DNA of 64,000 bases from Phanerodontia chrysosporium (GCA_001910725.1 MJGA01000011.1:310001-374000), one strand, 5' to 3'. Counted from the stretch's first letter, positions 11,600 through 24,368 are shown. Numbers and translations are program-made. The notes: generated by a model not told the origin, from the letters alone.

Positions 11600-13801
11600 C
11601 TATGCATCCATGAAAGTTCCCTCCATCCCTTCATCGTCGATCTCCATGCCGCCCTCGCCGACGCCCCGCGGGCGGTCCGCGCGGCGCGCCTTCTTCGCCG
11701 CCTTCTTGAGCGCCTTACGGTTCAGCGGGTTCGCCACGGCGAGGCCGTCCGCGCGCACGGGCGCGTCATACGCGGGGATGTCGTGCGAGCGGCGCAGCCG
11801 CTTCGGCTGGCGCTCGCGCGTGTCGAGGTCGCGCGCGGGGTTGACGTTCGCGACGCTGAACGCGGACGGCGTCGGCGAGACCGAGCGCGGGCGCGCCCGT
11901 TTTTGGGAGAGGACAGAGGAGGTCGAGATCATGGTCGAGCTGCGCAACGATTGCTGAGCCTGTGGGTCGATGGAACAGGACAGGATGATGGACTCACTCT
12001 GCGACGTCCATGTCCATTCCGCCGTAGCGGCCTGATCGTCCTCCTCGACGTGCATCTCCTCCTCGGGTGCTGCACCAAATGCATCCTGGTCGGCGGCTTC
12101 CATGGCGTCCGCACCCTCCGCGCCACCGAAGTCGAAGCCGGGAAGGCTGAACGCAGGCGCCATCTCCTGGACGATGCGCGCCTGACCGACGTCCTCTGCA
12201 CCAGGCCGGACCTGGCCTTCGGCTGTCATCGACGGCAGCATAGACGGATGTATGGTAGGCGGAACGGAGAAGAAGGGAATTTTGTGGTGGTTCCAGTCAG
12301 TCAAGACTGTCCGCGCTGCGGAGAGTATATCTGGTGTGCCACCCTTGAGTAGCTTCCCACTGATGAGGGCGAGCATGGTCAGGAACTCCAGCGTAGACCC
12401 GATCTGTGGAAGATTGTATATCTTCATGAGAGTCTCGTGGCTTGTTCGAGATAATATCTCCTCGACTGTGAGAGGTCTTAGTGGCATATGAAGAGAATCT
12501 GAGCACATCTACGCACCGAGAGCAATTGGATCCTCAATATCCTCGACCTTCACGACATTCCGGAGTAATACGCCAGTTCCTTTCGGTCTTGGACGGCCGG
12601 CACTGTCCACCTGGTCATCCGCGTCGTCGAAAACGACACCAGGAGAGTCAACGATTTTCAGCCCCTTCTCGAGTTGGATCGTTTGAAGGGTCTGGGTGTG
12701 TCCGGGTGTTGAGGCGACGGAACAGACCTATGGCCATCAAATATGTGAGCTGGTACCGAGGATAAAGCGGTAAAGACTACACACCTTGCTACGCTTGAGA
12801 GAGTTGATCAGACTGCTCTTACCCACATTAGGGTAGCCGACGACTCCGACAGTGACACTCTGCTTGGCTTGTTTGCCGCCGCCGCACTAACAGAAGGGCG
12901 GTACGCCTTCAGCAGCTTCACGAGTGCCGGTGCGGTCGTGGAAGATAGATTACTTCGCTGATTATTCGACGCGGAGCGGAAGGGGAGTGTTGGGGTGGTG
13001 TGTCTGAGATACCGTAACCAGGCTTGGGCATTGTCCTTCGGTACAAGGTCTGTTCCACAGTGGAAGGTCAGTATAGACATCACAACCAGACATACAGCAT
13101 GGCGCACCTATCTTGTTCAACACGAAGATCAGACGCTTCCCCTCTGACTCTCTTCTCCGAACCTCTTCTTCGACCAATCTACTCCGCAGCCCTCTGGGTC
13201 TCGTGCATCGAGCACGAGTAACACGACGTCGCTTTCGTCGATAACTTTGTGCAAGGCCCGTATGTGGTGCCTTCGGAGCTGCTCCTTGGTCTGAGTCTTG
13301 TGGTTGTCTACCGAGGACGCATCCAGGAAAGAGGTTGACGAGCTCGGGTCCGAGGGGAAAGAAGTCGACTGGGCCGATGCAGCCAAAGCGGCGAGGGAGG
13401 AAAGGGTAGGTTCAACGGCCATGGTAGCGTCTGGGTCAGTGTTGGTAGGGCCGGCATTCTACGAAAGCATTGTTAGCGTTAGCTCTTCATGCTCATTAGC
13501 ACCTTCATGAGTTTGCGGGGCTGGGCACGCTTGACATACTTTGGCTGCCGTCGCGGCGTGAACACGGGCTTTCTCGGCATTCTTTTGTTTTAAAGTGGGT
13601 AGACGGGGTACGCCAGGGTCCTTCTTGAGCTCTAACAAATGGCGTTAGTCAACCTTGTAGTTGAAAGACATGGGTCCGAACGGCTGAACGTCTCACTCAC
13701 TAGACCGCAGGGGGACATCTGGCTTCCGAGTTTCTGATGAAAACAGAACATAAGCCACGCTACAACATGTCTAAGGTCGGGCACATACTATTGCGACCCA
13801 T
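11600..13801 (-). CDS. NUG1: GNL3/Nug1-type nucleolar GTPase, with two apparent one-base losses
   Basis: A circularly permuted GTPase of the YlqF/YawG group, needed in yeasts for 60S ribosome subunit maturation and export. Seven exons are read: 13801-13789, 13733-13701, 13631-13540, 13458-13108, 13049-12785, 12727-12517 and 12465-11600. The start [16 protein letters not shown] is basic, then [10 protein letters not shown]. The permuted motif order is visible: [23 protein letters not shown] (G4), [13 protein letters not shown] (G1), DSPGVVFD (G3), then [11 protein letters not shown] and an acidic tail with a final Lys-rich stretch. Frame breaks occur near 13186 (TGCGG where TGCCGG restores frame) and near 12884 (also cured by one base, or by a 32-nt intron). 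Adding one base to each gives correct exon phases and about 610 residues. Because the family is normally essential, these losses suggest sequence error. Confidence 0.85.
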
Positions 13802-14371
13802 CGTTCAGAATAGCGTCCCGCGCGGATGAGATGAAGTGGACAAGGCGCGAAAACCAGAAATTGAGACTCAGGACGATTTTCCTTTTTTGGGCAACATCAT
13901 CGCACAGAAATATTCCTCGCTGTCGAGACTGAGACTCTTGGCTTGCATCTTCAACCGCCTCCAGTACTGATGCTCCCTCTGAGACTCGCTCCTCAAGAGC
14001 TCGAGCTCAGAAGCTTCAGGTCTCGTCCACGGAGCCAAGACGTGCTTGGAGTGGCAGCCGCGAGTAGAATTGCGTGCTGAATATCAACTCGCAATTGTGC
14101 CCGTGGCTGCTTGCGGTCCGGATGGCAGGGGTTGTCGCCGCCCTGGTGTACAGGTGACATGAAAAGTCTCACCGCGCTGACGTATATATCTTTCCCTTGG
14201 GAATGGACGCAGAATATACTCACTCTCCTGCCTCAAGCGCGATCACGGGAACACCTGCAGGCCTACTTAAACGCAACCCTGCGCCTTCTACAATTCTCCG
14301 TCGACGAGTGTTCTCACCTTCCATGATGTCATCCAATATAATGCGGAGCGTACTGGTAGGTGCTCGAAGCG
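13802..14371. other. divergent promoter region, GTPase and lactonase genes
   Basis: Shared upstream region of two divergent genes. Apart from the TATA candidate at 14372 no element or gene was recognised. Confidence 0.4.
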
Positions 14372-14378
14372 TATAAGT
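14372..14378 (+). promoter_or_regulatory. TATA box candidate of the lactonase gene
   Basis: TATAAGT lies 49 nt before the ATG at 14421, implying a very short leader. Inferred from sequence and position. Confidence 0.4.
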
Positions 14379-14420
14379 ACCTCACCCCACCCACCTGGTT
14401 TGCCAGAGCAGAGTTCGAAG

Positions 14421-15978
14421 ATGTCGCTTGGCATCGCGCTCTGCGTCGCCGTCGCCTCTGCGTGGATCGCCCTGTATGGCCCCACAGCGTCCGCTCAGAC
14501 GAACGCGCCTGCGAACCTCCACCCCAGGCAGTCGTACGTTGACGATCTCCTCTGTGTAAGGCTGTTCTCACCTTGGGCGTCCAGTTCGTGGATCCTGCCT
14601 CCTTCGCAGTATTGAGAGAGAACGGATCCTTCCGCAACTCATCCTTTACCGAGCTCTTCAACCCTACCAACAGCACACCGCCATTCTTCCAAGTTTTCCA
14701 CCCCGACTTTGTCACGAAGGTTTTGGGCAGCTCGGCTTCCATACGTGTGGTAGCCTCCAATCCGGGCTTCGCATTTGCGCACGAGGCGCCAATATGGCTG
14801 CCTGACACTGACGAAGTCTTCTTCGCCAGTAATGACGGAGGACCGCTTGGATTCAGCGATTTGGACCACAACAACAGGGTTTCGAAAATCAACCTTGGCG
14901 AGGTCGCGCGCGCTGCAGACGCGTCCGGCAGCAAGACTAGTCCGCTGAACGTGACTGTGACTCCTGTGGGTTGCTCCTCCTGTCTCAGGTGCTCACTATC
15001 ATCTCACGGAGCTGCCCAGCTTTCCCTTCCAGCGCCAGTCCAGATGACCAATGGGGCACAGGACCGTTCCACGGCCAGCTCATTCTGGTCAACAGCGGCC
15101 GCGGCCAGCTTCCGCCAAATGTCGTGCTCGTAAACCCTGCGTCGCCGAACAACGTCACCGTCCTGCTAGACAACTACTACGGTCGCCAGTTCAATTCACT
15201 CAACGACGTCAAGATCCACAGACAGACCGGAATGATATTCTTTACGGATGTCACGTACGCCTCAACCCTTCCATGCTTGCTATAAGCGCTCACTGGCGTG
15301 GAACAGCTACGGGTTCCTGAACCACTTCCGCCCGGCACCTTTGATCCCCAGCCAAGTCTACAGACTCGATCCTACTACGCGTCGCGTGCGCGTAGTTGCA
15401 GATGGGTTCGACAAGCCTAATGGGATCGCATTCTCTGAGGACGGTAAGACCGCCTTCATGTAAGTTTCCACGCTCGTCTCTTGGAAAACACTCTGTCTTA
15501 CTGTCGTATAGTGCAGACACAGGCTCGTCGGGTGGGTTTTTGGGAACAACCAAACCGAGCCGGCGACAATGTGAGCGGAAAACCATCACGTGGAATGAAT
15601 CCTATTCTGAAGTCGGTTGTTCTAGCTACGCATTCGACGTCCACCCGACGACACAAGCGTTCGTCAATCGCCGCGTGTTTGCGTACGTCGACACGGGTGT
15701 CGCTGACGGCGTGCAGCTCGACACGCACGGCAACGTCTACGCTGGCACTGGGGACGGTGTACAGGTACGCCCTGCCGGCATGGGACTGACGAACGAAAGA
15801 AACTGACGTCGTCATGCAGGTTTGGGACCCGACGGGAACGCTCCTCGGCAAGTTCTTCCTGGGGACCACATCCGCGAACCTCATCTTTGCCGGCAAGGGC
15901 CGCCTCGTCATCCTTGCAGAAACCGCTGTGTATCTCGTCGAGCTGAAGGCTGGCGGGTTCAACTTGGCTTTTCCGTGA
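14421..15978 (+). CDS. secreted SMP-30/gluconolactonase-like protein with apparent frameshifts
   Basis: A six-bladed propeller protein of the SMP-30/gluconolactonase/LRE-like group, expected to hydrolyse sugar lactones. It begins with a signal peptide (MSLGIALCVAVASAWIALYG, cleavage probably after TASAQ), so it is secreted. Family segments are FAFAHEAPIWLPDTDEVFF, GPFHGQLILVNSGRG, FDKPNGIAFSEDG, DTGVADGVQLDTHGNVY and GKGRLVILAET, which carry the usual Glu, Asn and Asp metal ligands. The first intron probably ends just before 14585; later introns start at or near 14968, 15257, 15462, 15573 and 15765. Two breaks are each cured by one G: at 15053-15056 (restoring MTNGGTGPF) and at 15542-15544 (restoring GFLGNNQTEPATIYAFDV across the next intron). 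The true substrate is unknown. It converges on the FunK1 gene ending at 16025. Confidence 0.8.
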
Positions 15979-16024
15979 TTACGAGATGTCACGTCTGTTC
16001 CTTGTGCTGCACAATGATACTTGG

Positions 16025-18466
16025 TCAGCGAAACACCCATGACACCGGTCGGGGACGCACCTTGACACGCTTCGAACGCCGAGGGTTGTCCCTATCGTAG
16101 TAAGGCTCTTCTGTCTCCTCTACCTTGCGCTTCCTGCCGTTGACGGACAGAGCGAGACCGTTGGGTTGCGCAACACTTCCCATTGAGCTTGCGCTTGGGT
16201 GGGATTGGACGACTAGTGGCAAGTGACCATTGTGCGCGTGACCATTCGTAAGGGTCTCGAGTTTTGCCTCTCGCAAGGCGCGCTCAAATTCGCTCTTCAT
16301 CTCCTGAGCGAGCTTCCCGAATAGCTCAGGTTGCGAGTCGAACCACTCGCTCTCAGTGCTTTCGTTCTCCTCTGATAGTGACCGTTGCTCCTCGAACCGT
16401 CGCCACATCTCACCCAGGCGCGTCACGAGGCCTCCGACGGCTGCGGACTGCAACTCGACAACCGGATACTGCAGGAACGCACGCTTCATGGCGAGTGCTT
16501 GCTGGGCCTGCCTGCGTTCCTCGCTTTCCTCTTCCTCACTGTGCTCCTCGCCTTTGTCTTGACCGCTACCAGGGTGCTTCTGGACCTCATCTTGCTCGCG
16601 AAGCCCCTCTCCTGCTTCCTTCTCATGTTTATCGGGGTCTTCGAAGATCTCATTGACTCGCTGCATAGCAGCGCCTTGGTTGGACGCGAACAGCGACGAG
16701 GCACTGTGGAGGAACACCCAGAAGAAGGATTGAAGGTCGTCCGCGGCGTTGTTGTTGCGACTGGAATCCTCTATCAGGCTCATGGAGAGGTACCACCAGG
16801 TTCCCTATGGGAGAGGCATCAGGGGCGGCTCTGCAAGATGACATGAGCAGGACTCACGATGCCAGCACCTGGATCGCTATCGCAATTCGACCGAACATCG
16901 TTCGTCCAGTCCCAGTCGACCATAACACCGCGGCCGTCTTCAGTCATCATGACGTTGTTCCAACTGACATCACGGTGAAGGAAGCCAATCGTGTGTGCGT
17001 CACACAGCCCTGCAGAATGCCTGGGTGAGTGGCCGTCATTCATCGATTTCTACAGTTGCACTCACCGCACAGGGCATCACGCATGACCTGCAGGAACTCG
17101 CACGCGTCGTGCACGGCGTTCACGGGAAACGTGATCTCCTGCACGACGCGGTGGTGTATGCGGAAGACCATCGTGCCCAGCCCGTCGATGGCGGCGGTCT
17201 CTTGCTCGTCTCCTGCGACGTCGCCGCCGTTGAGCACCACAGGCACGTGCCGCGCTTCGGCCTCGCGCAGCCGGACGATCGCGTCGAACTCGGCCTTGCG
17301 GTACTCCACGTCCTCGCGCCACGAGTCCTTGAAGAAGACGAGCCTCCGCAGCGCCGTGTCGTACGCGAGGTACGCGCGCGTCGCGCGCCCCACGATGCAG
17401 TTCTCGCCAGCGAACGGCCGCCGGACGAGCAGCTCGGACTCCTGCGGTGTGCGGGCCAGAGAGTTTCTGACGCGGATCTTCCAGGTCGGATACGTGCCCG
17501 TGTCCTCGTCGAGGGTCGTGCCCGCGTTCTTGGGGAGCACGCGCCCGCCCGGACGCGCCATGCGCTCGAGAAACGCACGCACCTCGCTGTCGAACAGCGC
17601 GGCCTCGCGTCTCGTGGCGGGCCGCGCGGTGGGGTCCAGCCCGCGCTCGGTGTCGGACAGGTGGGCGAACCGCCAGAAGAACTCGGCGAGCAGTTCCGGA
17701 CGCTCGACATAGTTGAACGCTTCGGACAGGTTGCATCCGCCACGGTCGTATCGAAAGAAACGGGCGTTCCGCCCCGTAAGCGCGAGGTGGAAGAGGAATG
17801 TGCGCTGCTGGCGCGCAAACATGGCGTTGACGTGCACCGACAGAGAGTATTGGAATTTCTGTCTCATATTGTTAGGCGTCTTTACTAGTCAACAGGAACA
17901 CCCCAGAATCTCACCTCCTGGCCTTGTCTTATTTCCTTCTTTCGCCTGGAGTTGGACCACGGATCGCTCTTCGAGCTTGATGAGATATCAATACCGAGCA
18001 GACATGTGGCGAAGTCGTGATATTCCTCGAACGTGTTGGCCTTGCTCCTCGCACTTCGGCGTTGCGCCTTCCTCGGAGACGCCTTGCGCACCGCGAGGCT
18101 GGGGGCGAGCCTGTCGCATTCAGCAAACTCGTCCTCGTTGTCCTCGTCGAGGCGCGCAGCACATTCCATGACCTTGCGCTTGACCTTCGGAACGAACAGA
18201 TGCAGGCCTGGGGCCAGGCGATGCCGTTTGACGCGCCGAATCTGGGGAGAACGGGCATGCAGCGCGTCAGCGCCGTGTATACACGCGACGTTCAATAGGA
18301 CGCGTACAATTCCTCTCGCTATCTCGTCTTTCGGCAGGCCTCGAATGTAGTCAAACTCCGCGGGAGGCGCCTGTGGTTGGTGTTCTGCCGCAGGCAAATA
18401 CAGTTCGAAGAATCGACGCAGCGGGATAGGGTCAGAGAACTTGGTCTCGACTGGGTTTCCCGACAT
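16025..18466 (-). CDS. FunK1 fungal-type protein kinase, type I, divergent member
   Basis: Five exons (18466-18308, 18241-17915, 17858-17066, 17009-16858, 16804-16025) give about 736 residues. The ATG is in a strong context (CCACCATGTC). The N-terminal domain has LRRFFELYLPAAE, APGLHLFVPKVKR and CLLGIDISSSSKSDPW, the replaced form of the nuclease-like motifs. The kinase half has VFFKDSW, HRDVSWNNVM and VDWDWTN in place of the usual NDWDHAG, then GTWWYLSMSLIE. It has an extra intron in the N-terminal region compared with the other type I genes. A long acidic, charged insert (KGEEHSEEEESEERRQ) lies in the C-lobe extension, and the tail has RRSKRVKVRPRP. Catalytic residues are kept. Unlike the others it converges on a lactonase gene, not on a type II FunK1. 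Confidence 0.88.
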
Positions 18467-18912
18467 GGTGGCTGGGTGGAGGGTAAGGCGTATAGGTGCA
18501 GGGGCAGGGGAGAGAACACAGGTTAGTTGAGAGACGGATAACAGGAAAGCATCGCGGAGGAAGGCGATGTTTGGACAGGCGCTTGGGACTGAGGACCCCG
18601 TCACGCTATTGTACCGGTCGGCCAATCCATCAAGGTCGATTCACAGCACCTAAAATACAATACACACAGAACTGACATAGCCATTGCCTCTCCCCGCCTG
18701 GTATTCGAGTCCGTGGGCAAGAACAAGGTAGCGGCAAGAGAGGACGACGGCGCGTCGGAGAGCGTCTGCGAACAAAAGATGGACGAACAACCAGATGCTC
18801 CAGCTGCAGGCTACCCACCCTCTTTTGTCCCTACCTTTATCCGCCCCAAGCACCGTGCGCCCGCCCGGCATCCAGACGCACCGCCGAGTGGCTCCGCGCC
18901 GCGTGCCACCCG
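18467..18912. other. intergenic stretch, FunK1 promoter and acyltransferase 3' end
   Basis: No gene recognised. The half next to 18467 is C/T-rich on the minus strand, as expected for a leader and promoter. Confidence 0.35.
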
Positions 18913-20707
18913 CTAGAGGCGGGCCGGCGGGGGCTCGACGTCCTGGAGGCGCGCGTTCGTGTCGACGAGGTAGTGCAGCGCCGCGTCGCGCACCTCCTGC
19001 GTCCACGCCGCCGCGAGGCGCGCGTCGAACGTGTTCTCGTCGATGCAGCAGAAGAACGCGAGCTGCCCGCGCACCGTGATCGCGCCGAGGTAGCGCTCCG
19101 CCGGGCAGCTGCGCATGTCGTGCTGCGCGACGCGCAGGTGCAGGCGCGCCGCCGGCGGCGGTGCGCCCTTGGCCGGCGCGAGCGGGTACGTTTGCGGGAT
19201 GAGAAGGTCGCGCTGGGGGACAAACAAAGATATTCAGCACAGTTCGAACCGCATGCAGCCGGCCGCACGCACATTCCCGAGGCTGGCCCCGCCATTGGCG
19301 ACGACCCACGGCGCCCAGTCCTCGAAACTGTCCGCGCGGGGCGCATCCGCAGGGGCGGCAGCCCCGCCTGGCGCGCGCGCCACGCCATGGCGAACGCGCG
19401 CCGCTGCGCGCTGCGCTTCGGCATGAGGAGCAGGTGGAACTCGTCGATGAGCGGGTGCTTGAGCTGCGCGCTCGCCTGCGCGGCCGCGGCGCGCGCGCGC
19501 GCGAGGAACCGTGCGGGCGAGAGCAGCGCGGCGAAGGGCGGCGCGCCGGTGCCGTCGTCCGCGTCGGCGCTGGGCATGTGCGGGAGCGCGAAGCCGTAGT
19601 AGCTGATCGCGATCACCTCGTTCCACCCGCCGGCGCGCAGCCAGCCGCGCTCGAGGAACGGGCGGTAGTTGATCGGCCCCGAGAAGTACATGGGCTGCCG
19701 CCGCCGGTGCTCGAAGTCTGCGCTGCTCAGCTGGCCGGCGCGGTGCAGGCGGTGCAGCACCCGTGCGAATGCGATTTCGCTGAGCACTGGGAGGGCGCTA
19801 CCGAGCGTCAAGCCAAGCGAGTGGCAGCCCTGGGCAATCTTCTTTGATAACTCGGGGGATAGCGGGAAGCCCATCGTGCGCGAGCGCGGCGGTGTGCCTG
19901 TCGGTACAGGTGGGAGCATCGGCAGAGTATGTCCTCCCTTATTGCTATTCAGCCTATAGACCAGCCTTTGTAAGAGATTAAGCTTACTCTTATTCTCTCC
20001 AAACGGATCTTGTCAATGACACTGGCGATCGCCCATCGCCAGCGTCGCCTCGGTAGAGTGAGTTTCATAGCCGGGCTGTACGCCTCAACAGGAAGCAGCG
20101 ACTGGACGCGCATATGCAAGGGAGGGACGTCGGCAATGGTATCGGTGGACAGTCGTGCAAGCTCCTGGCAGAGCTCCCGCTCGACTGTCGCGTTCCCGAT
20201 GCCGTCGGTGATGAAGTGCACGACCGGGATGAAGACGTGCAGCGTGCACGGCGCGTCCTTCTGCCGAGCAATCCACACGCGCGCGAGCATGTCGTTGCTG
20301 AGCACGGTGTGCCCCGTGAGGAGCTCGTCCGCATACCGCTGCGCGTCGTCCTCTGTCGTGAAGTCGTCGAGTACGTTCACTTCGCCGGGGCGCAGCGTGC
20401 GGAGCACACTCTCGCGGAGCACAAACTCGGCCTTTTCTCCGCCAGGGAGCTCTTCGACGGACGCGCCGAGGAGTGGGAAGCGCTGCTTGAGGCGCAGCCA
20501 CGCCGCACACACGTTCTCCTTGCTGAGCAGCGCCTCTGCGCACCCCGGTTCGGCCTCCAGCTCGAGGCGGTTGATGAGCACGGCGACGCCATCGAAGCAG
20601 GCGTCCCAGTAGAAGCCGAGCTCGAGCGGGCCCAGCGCCCGCCTGTATGTCGGTTCGGGGCCGTGGACCTGGCGCCAGCGCACGCTTGCGACGTCGAAGG
20701 GAGGCAT
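18913..20707 (-). CDS. HxxxD acyltransferase paralog 1, with one apparent base loss
   Basis: A CoA-dependent acyltransferase-fold protein resembling alcohol O-acetyltransferases and the trichothecene Tri3 group. It would move an acyl group from CoA to an alcohol; the acceptor cannot be told. Exons 20707-19988, 19937-19273 and 19212-18913 give about 561 residues after one correction. The active-site motif is HFITDG in the first exon. Other paralog-shared blocks are LGPLELGFYWDACFDGVAV, WLRLKQRFPLLGASVEE, AFARVLHRLHRAG, VVANGGASLGN and CPAERYLGAITVRG. The frame breaks at 19362-19365 (a CCCC run on the plus strand): one more base restores AAPADAPRADSFEDWAPW. No signal peptide is visible, so it is probably cytosolic. 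Two further copies lie at 26011 and 28311 on the other strand. Confidence 0.8.
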
Positions 20708-21151
20708 CTTCGCCGCGAAACGTAGGGGATTTGCGACAGGTTCTGGTCAAGGCATATGAGTTTTATTCAGGGGCATGCTCGCCTCGTTGGCCTTGTTTCA
20801 GCAGGCGATATGGGGGCAACTCGGCGAGGTAGCCCCTGAGTGCTGGGCGCGCGTGACGGGTCAGCGGCGACGCAGAAATTTGAATAAAAGACTGACGAAC
20901 ACAGCCACGGCTTTTGTGTTCCTGACATTTTACAGTCCGCATCGTTTGCGAAGGGGGTCCCCAGAAAATGTCTCAGAATAGGTCCGAGGACATGCAAGCA
21001 GGTGGACGAAGGCAGGCGGCGTGAGAATCCGGATCAAACGCCACGAAGCCTCTGGCGATCAGCGTATTAGCGCCAGTCGAATAGCCACACCGTGACTCTA
21101 ACAGGACACTCGGTCGTACATACATACATAGTCATGAGAACCAACACATCT
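20708..21151. other. intergenic stretch, acyltransferase promoter and pseudokinase 3' end
   Basis: Nothing beyond expected promoter and 3' flank was recognised. Confidence 0.35.
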
Positions 21152-24100
21152 TCACTGCATGTGCGCCTCTAGCGTACTCGGCGTCTGCGGCACCAGCCTC
21201 AGCGTCGACCCGAAGAGCCCCTCCGCCGCAGCGTCATCCACTGAATACACCCTTCCAGCCCTGCGACGCGAGCTCACCGCACGATCAGCCACCCCTTCAC
21301 CTCCTCCTTCACCACCACCACCACTTCTGCCACCGCCAAGATACCCCACGCCAAACTCGGGGTTCCACGCCGCGCCGTACATCTCCCGCATGACCGCCTC
21401 CATCGCGTCGCTCTCCTCGCTCGCACGCTCGGCTCCGTTCTCCGGCTCGCCCACACCTGGCGCGGTCTTGGGGCGGCGGATGTGCGAGAGCAGCGCCCCG
21501 CAGCGCGCGACGCTCGACCCGACCGAGAGCGCGCGCGTGCGCGGCGTCCGCTCCCTCTCCCTCTCCTTCTCCTTCTCCTGGCTCGGGCGCGCGCACGTGT
21601 ACCCGATGCCGAGCCCGATCTGCTGCACGCCCTCGGGAAGGGCGACCTTTTCCTGCAGGCGCGGCGTATCAGGGAAGAGCGGGACGCTCGCGTTGCGCTT
21701 CTTCCGCAGCTTGTTCCCGCTCGGCGTCGGCGAGTAGTACCGGCTGAGGTTCTTCCAGGGGCTCGACATGCCCTCGAGCGTGCTCGAGCCGGGTGCAACG
21801 ATGGTGTCTGCGGGGCTCGCCATCGCGTCCAGGAAAGAGACCCGCCGGGTTGGCTTGTGCACTGGGGGCGCCAGTGTGGCGGGATGGTCTGAGGTTGCGA
21901 GGTCCGGCTCGAGAGGAATGACCTTGTCTAGATCAAAGTTCAAGCTGGCGTACTTCCTAAGTCCAAGTCCGCAAGGGGCAAGGTCAGGTTCAGGTTCCAG
22001 AGACGTCGCCCGGCTGTCGTTCCGCACAAGAATGCTCGTAGGCCTCAGAGTGTCGGCTGCACCAGACTTGCTGACAATCAGCCGTTGAGCACTGGTAGTC
22101 GCAGGCAGGTCGGCAGTGTTGCTCTGGAACTCGTCATCAGCAAGAGCTGGCAGCATAGACTTATCAGTCGACCGAGCCTTCAGAGCTTCGCGTAGTTCGC
22201 CAAACGAGGTGCAAGAATATAGTGCAGTAGACGCAGAGGGAGCAGAACCAGAGAGCGAAGAGTGGAGGCTGCACGCAGGAGTCACATAGGTACTTTCTTC
22301 AGCCACAGTCGTCGGCAGATCCTCCAGAGTTTCCGAGTCGGCAGAGAGCGGAGTCAGATGTTGGTCGTCATAGAAGTCATCAGCATCGTCGCCAGAGATG
22401 TCCATGCGTTGGCACCGGCCGTCCGGAGTATATTCGTAGTTGAAGCCGGCGATGTGCACGCCACGCAGAGTTTCGCTTTCTTGAATACCGAAGGCATCCA
22501 AGGTGACATCTTCGCATTGTCGACCTTCTCTTGCTGGCGGAGTCGGTGCTGTATCGTGAGAGCAAACGGTCAGCTTCGGCAAGCAAAATATATTAAAAAA
22601 GATCTGGCCAAACCTGGATAGCCTTTCTGTCGTAGCCTCTGCCAATTACTATACAGAAATCAGCCTCGGGACTGCAGCCGTCGTCTGTACGCACATGTCA
22701 GCAAAGTACTCGTGCATCTTGATATCTTCGGCAGTTGGACGCATGCGCGAATTGCGTTCCAAACACTGTATGAACTACGGTCACTCGTTCGTCTCGTAAT
22801 GCAACAGGCAGTGCGAACCTGGGTAATCAGATCCGTCGCATCCGCGTCGTCATCGCAGCCACACACGTCCAATGCTCCGAAAACAATCATGCTCTCGATG
22901 AGTTGAGGATTGTGAGAACTTGTTCCGCCCATCGCAAATCCCGGGAAGAGAGGGTGCTGTCGAAGGTGTTAATCATTGTTCACGATCCGGTAAGATGGTG
23001 CTCACCTGTCCCGACAACATGTAGTACAAAATGCACCCGAACGCCCAGTAGTCTACTGCAAAGTCATGGGACCATCCAAGGATGACCTCGGGCGCAGACC
23101 AAAAGTCTCCGGCGCGAACCAGATTTTCTCGCTGATCCATTGCAGCACGATGCTCTGACCGTGGCGAGTTGAATGTGGTGAGAGAGGCGCGGGAGAATCC
23201 CGTAAGAACAATATGTCCATCTCCTCCTATGAGGATGTGCTCTGGCCGGATGGAGCGATGGCATATACCGCTGGCATGTAACGACGAGATGGCTTCAGCC
23301 TGCGAAGAGATGCATCAGTGGGAGGCTGGCATAGGCGATAGCCGAAGCACGCTCACAATCTCAGCCCCATACAGCCAGGACAGAGAAGTAGTGAGGGAGC
23401 CCCCTTGAGCTATGCGTGCGTGGAGGTCACCACCTGGACAGTACTCCTACGTAAGGATGAGTAGCCAGGAAGTATGACTAAGACCTAAAGCTTACCGTGA
23501 CGAGTCGCATGGACTCTGCGTCTTGGAAGCTCCATCTAAGCTTCAGGACAAAGGGAATCTCCATCTGGGTTAGAAGCCGAAGTATCATCTGCTCTTTCAT
23601 AGTATGCTCGAGCGTCGGGGTGTCGTATGAGATACATGACTTGGTGAAGGTTTTGATAGCGTAGAAGGCAGAGCTTGGCTTGTGCAGGAATAAAGCGACA
23701 TTGCTGGACGAAGACGACAGAACCAGGTTTTTATGGCTGAGAGATTGGACAGGTGCAAAGTTGCTGATCGTGGTGCCCTGTGCGGAAGCGGAAGACGCAT
23801 TAGCTCACGTACGGGCTATGGTCTACAATCTTACAGATGCAGATTGGGAGATTTCTTGACTCTCATCGATGTCATGAAGAAGCCTCTCCTTTTCAGAGAG
23901 CACAACAAGCTCCTAAAAATGACTCAGTCAAACGGTCTTGCAAGATATGCGTCACGCACGTCGACTTCATCGTCTTCCCACTCGGGGATGGCGTCCTTGA
24001 TATTTGAAAAGTGCTGACAGATAATGAGGCCGGAACATGCGTGTGCAATAGGACAATGGGCGCACTTGAATATCGTAGCTTCTGCTTGGGAACATGAACG

Positions 24101-24368
24101 AGATTGACGCGTCGGACGTGTCTGCTTGCGTAGGGGTCGCGAGCGCATCACCGACTTTGCTCACGGCGGTGTCGTCCGACCCGCTGCTCCGCGCAGGGGT
24201 TGCCAGAGAGTCGTCATGATGCTGCACGATGCTCGACGCGATGCTCGGAGGGCGTGGCGACACGGTGTCTGATTTCATGGTGGGCGACGTTGGTGCTGGT
24301 TTGACACCACCCGTATCCACCGCCGCCTGCTGTGTCCTGGCTGGTTCGCCGACGACTGGGTCGTCCAT
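21152..24368 (-). CDS. AGC-like pseudokinase with long disordered tail
   Basis: The 5' exons (24368-24066, 24013-23960, 23912-23835, 23777-23496) and later ones spell a kinase domain of AGC type. The ATP lysine is kept (FYAIKTF) and the hinge reads EYCPGGDL. The catalytic loop is CHRSIRPEHIL, so the HRD aspartate is Ser and the loop asparagine is His. The DFG position reads LTGFSRAS, so the metal-binding aspartate is gone. FWSAPEVILG, DYWAFGCILYYMLSG and RNSRMRPTAEDIKMHEYF complete the C-lobe. The N-terminus is Ser/Thr/Pro-rich. The C-terminal half (below about 22645) is disordered, with a Lys/Glu/Arg run and a Gly-rich stretch. Loss of both catalytic aspartates argues for a scaffold or regulatory role. 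It is divergent from the F-box gene at 24679. Exon joins between 22600 and 23300 are approximate. Confidence 0.78.

Noticed and set aside
12866..12897. 32-nt intron in the GTPase gene
   Set aside because: GT and AG borders exist, but the length is below normal and it would remove a Gly/Lys linker common in the family; a missing base explains it better.
16995..17888. 297-codon open frame opposite the FunK1 gene
   Set aside because: It mirrors a GC-rich FunK1 exon with clear kinase motifs on the minus strand.
18973..19599. 208-codon open frame opposite an acyltransferase
   Set aside because: GC-rich shadow of the acyltransferase exons; no motif of its own.
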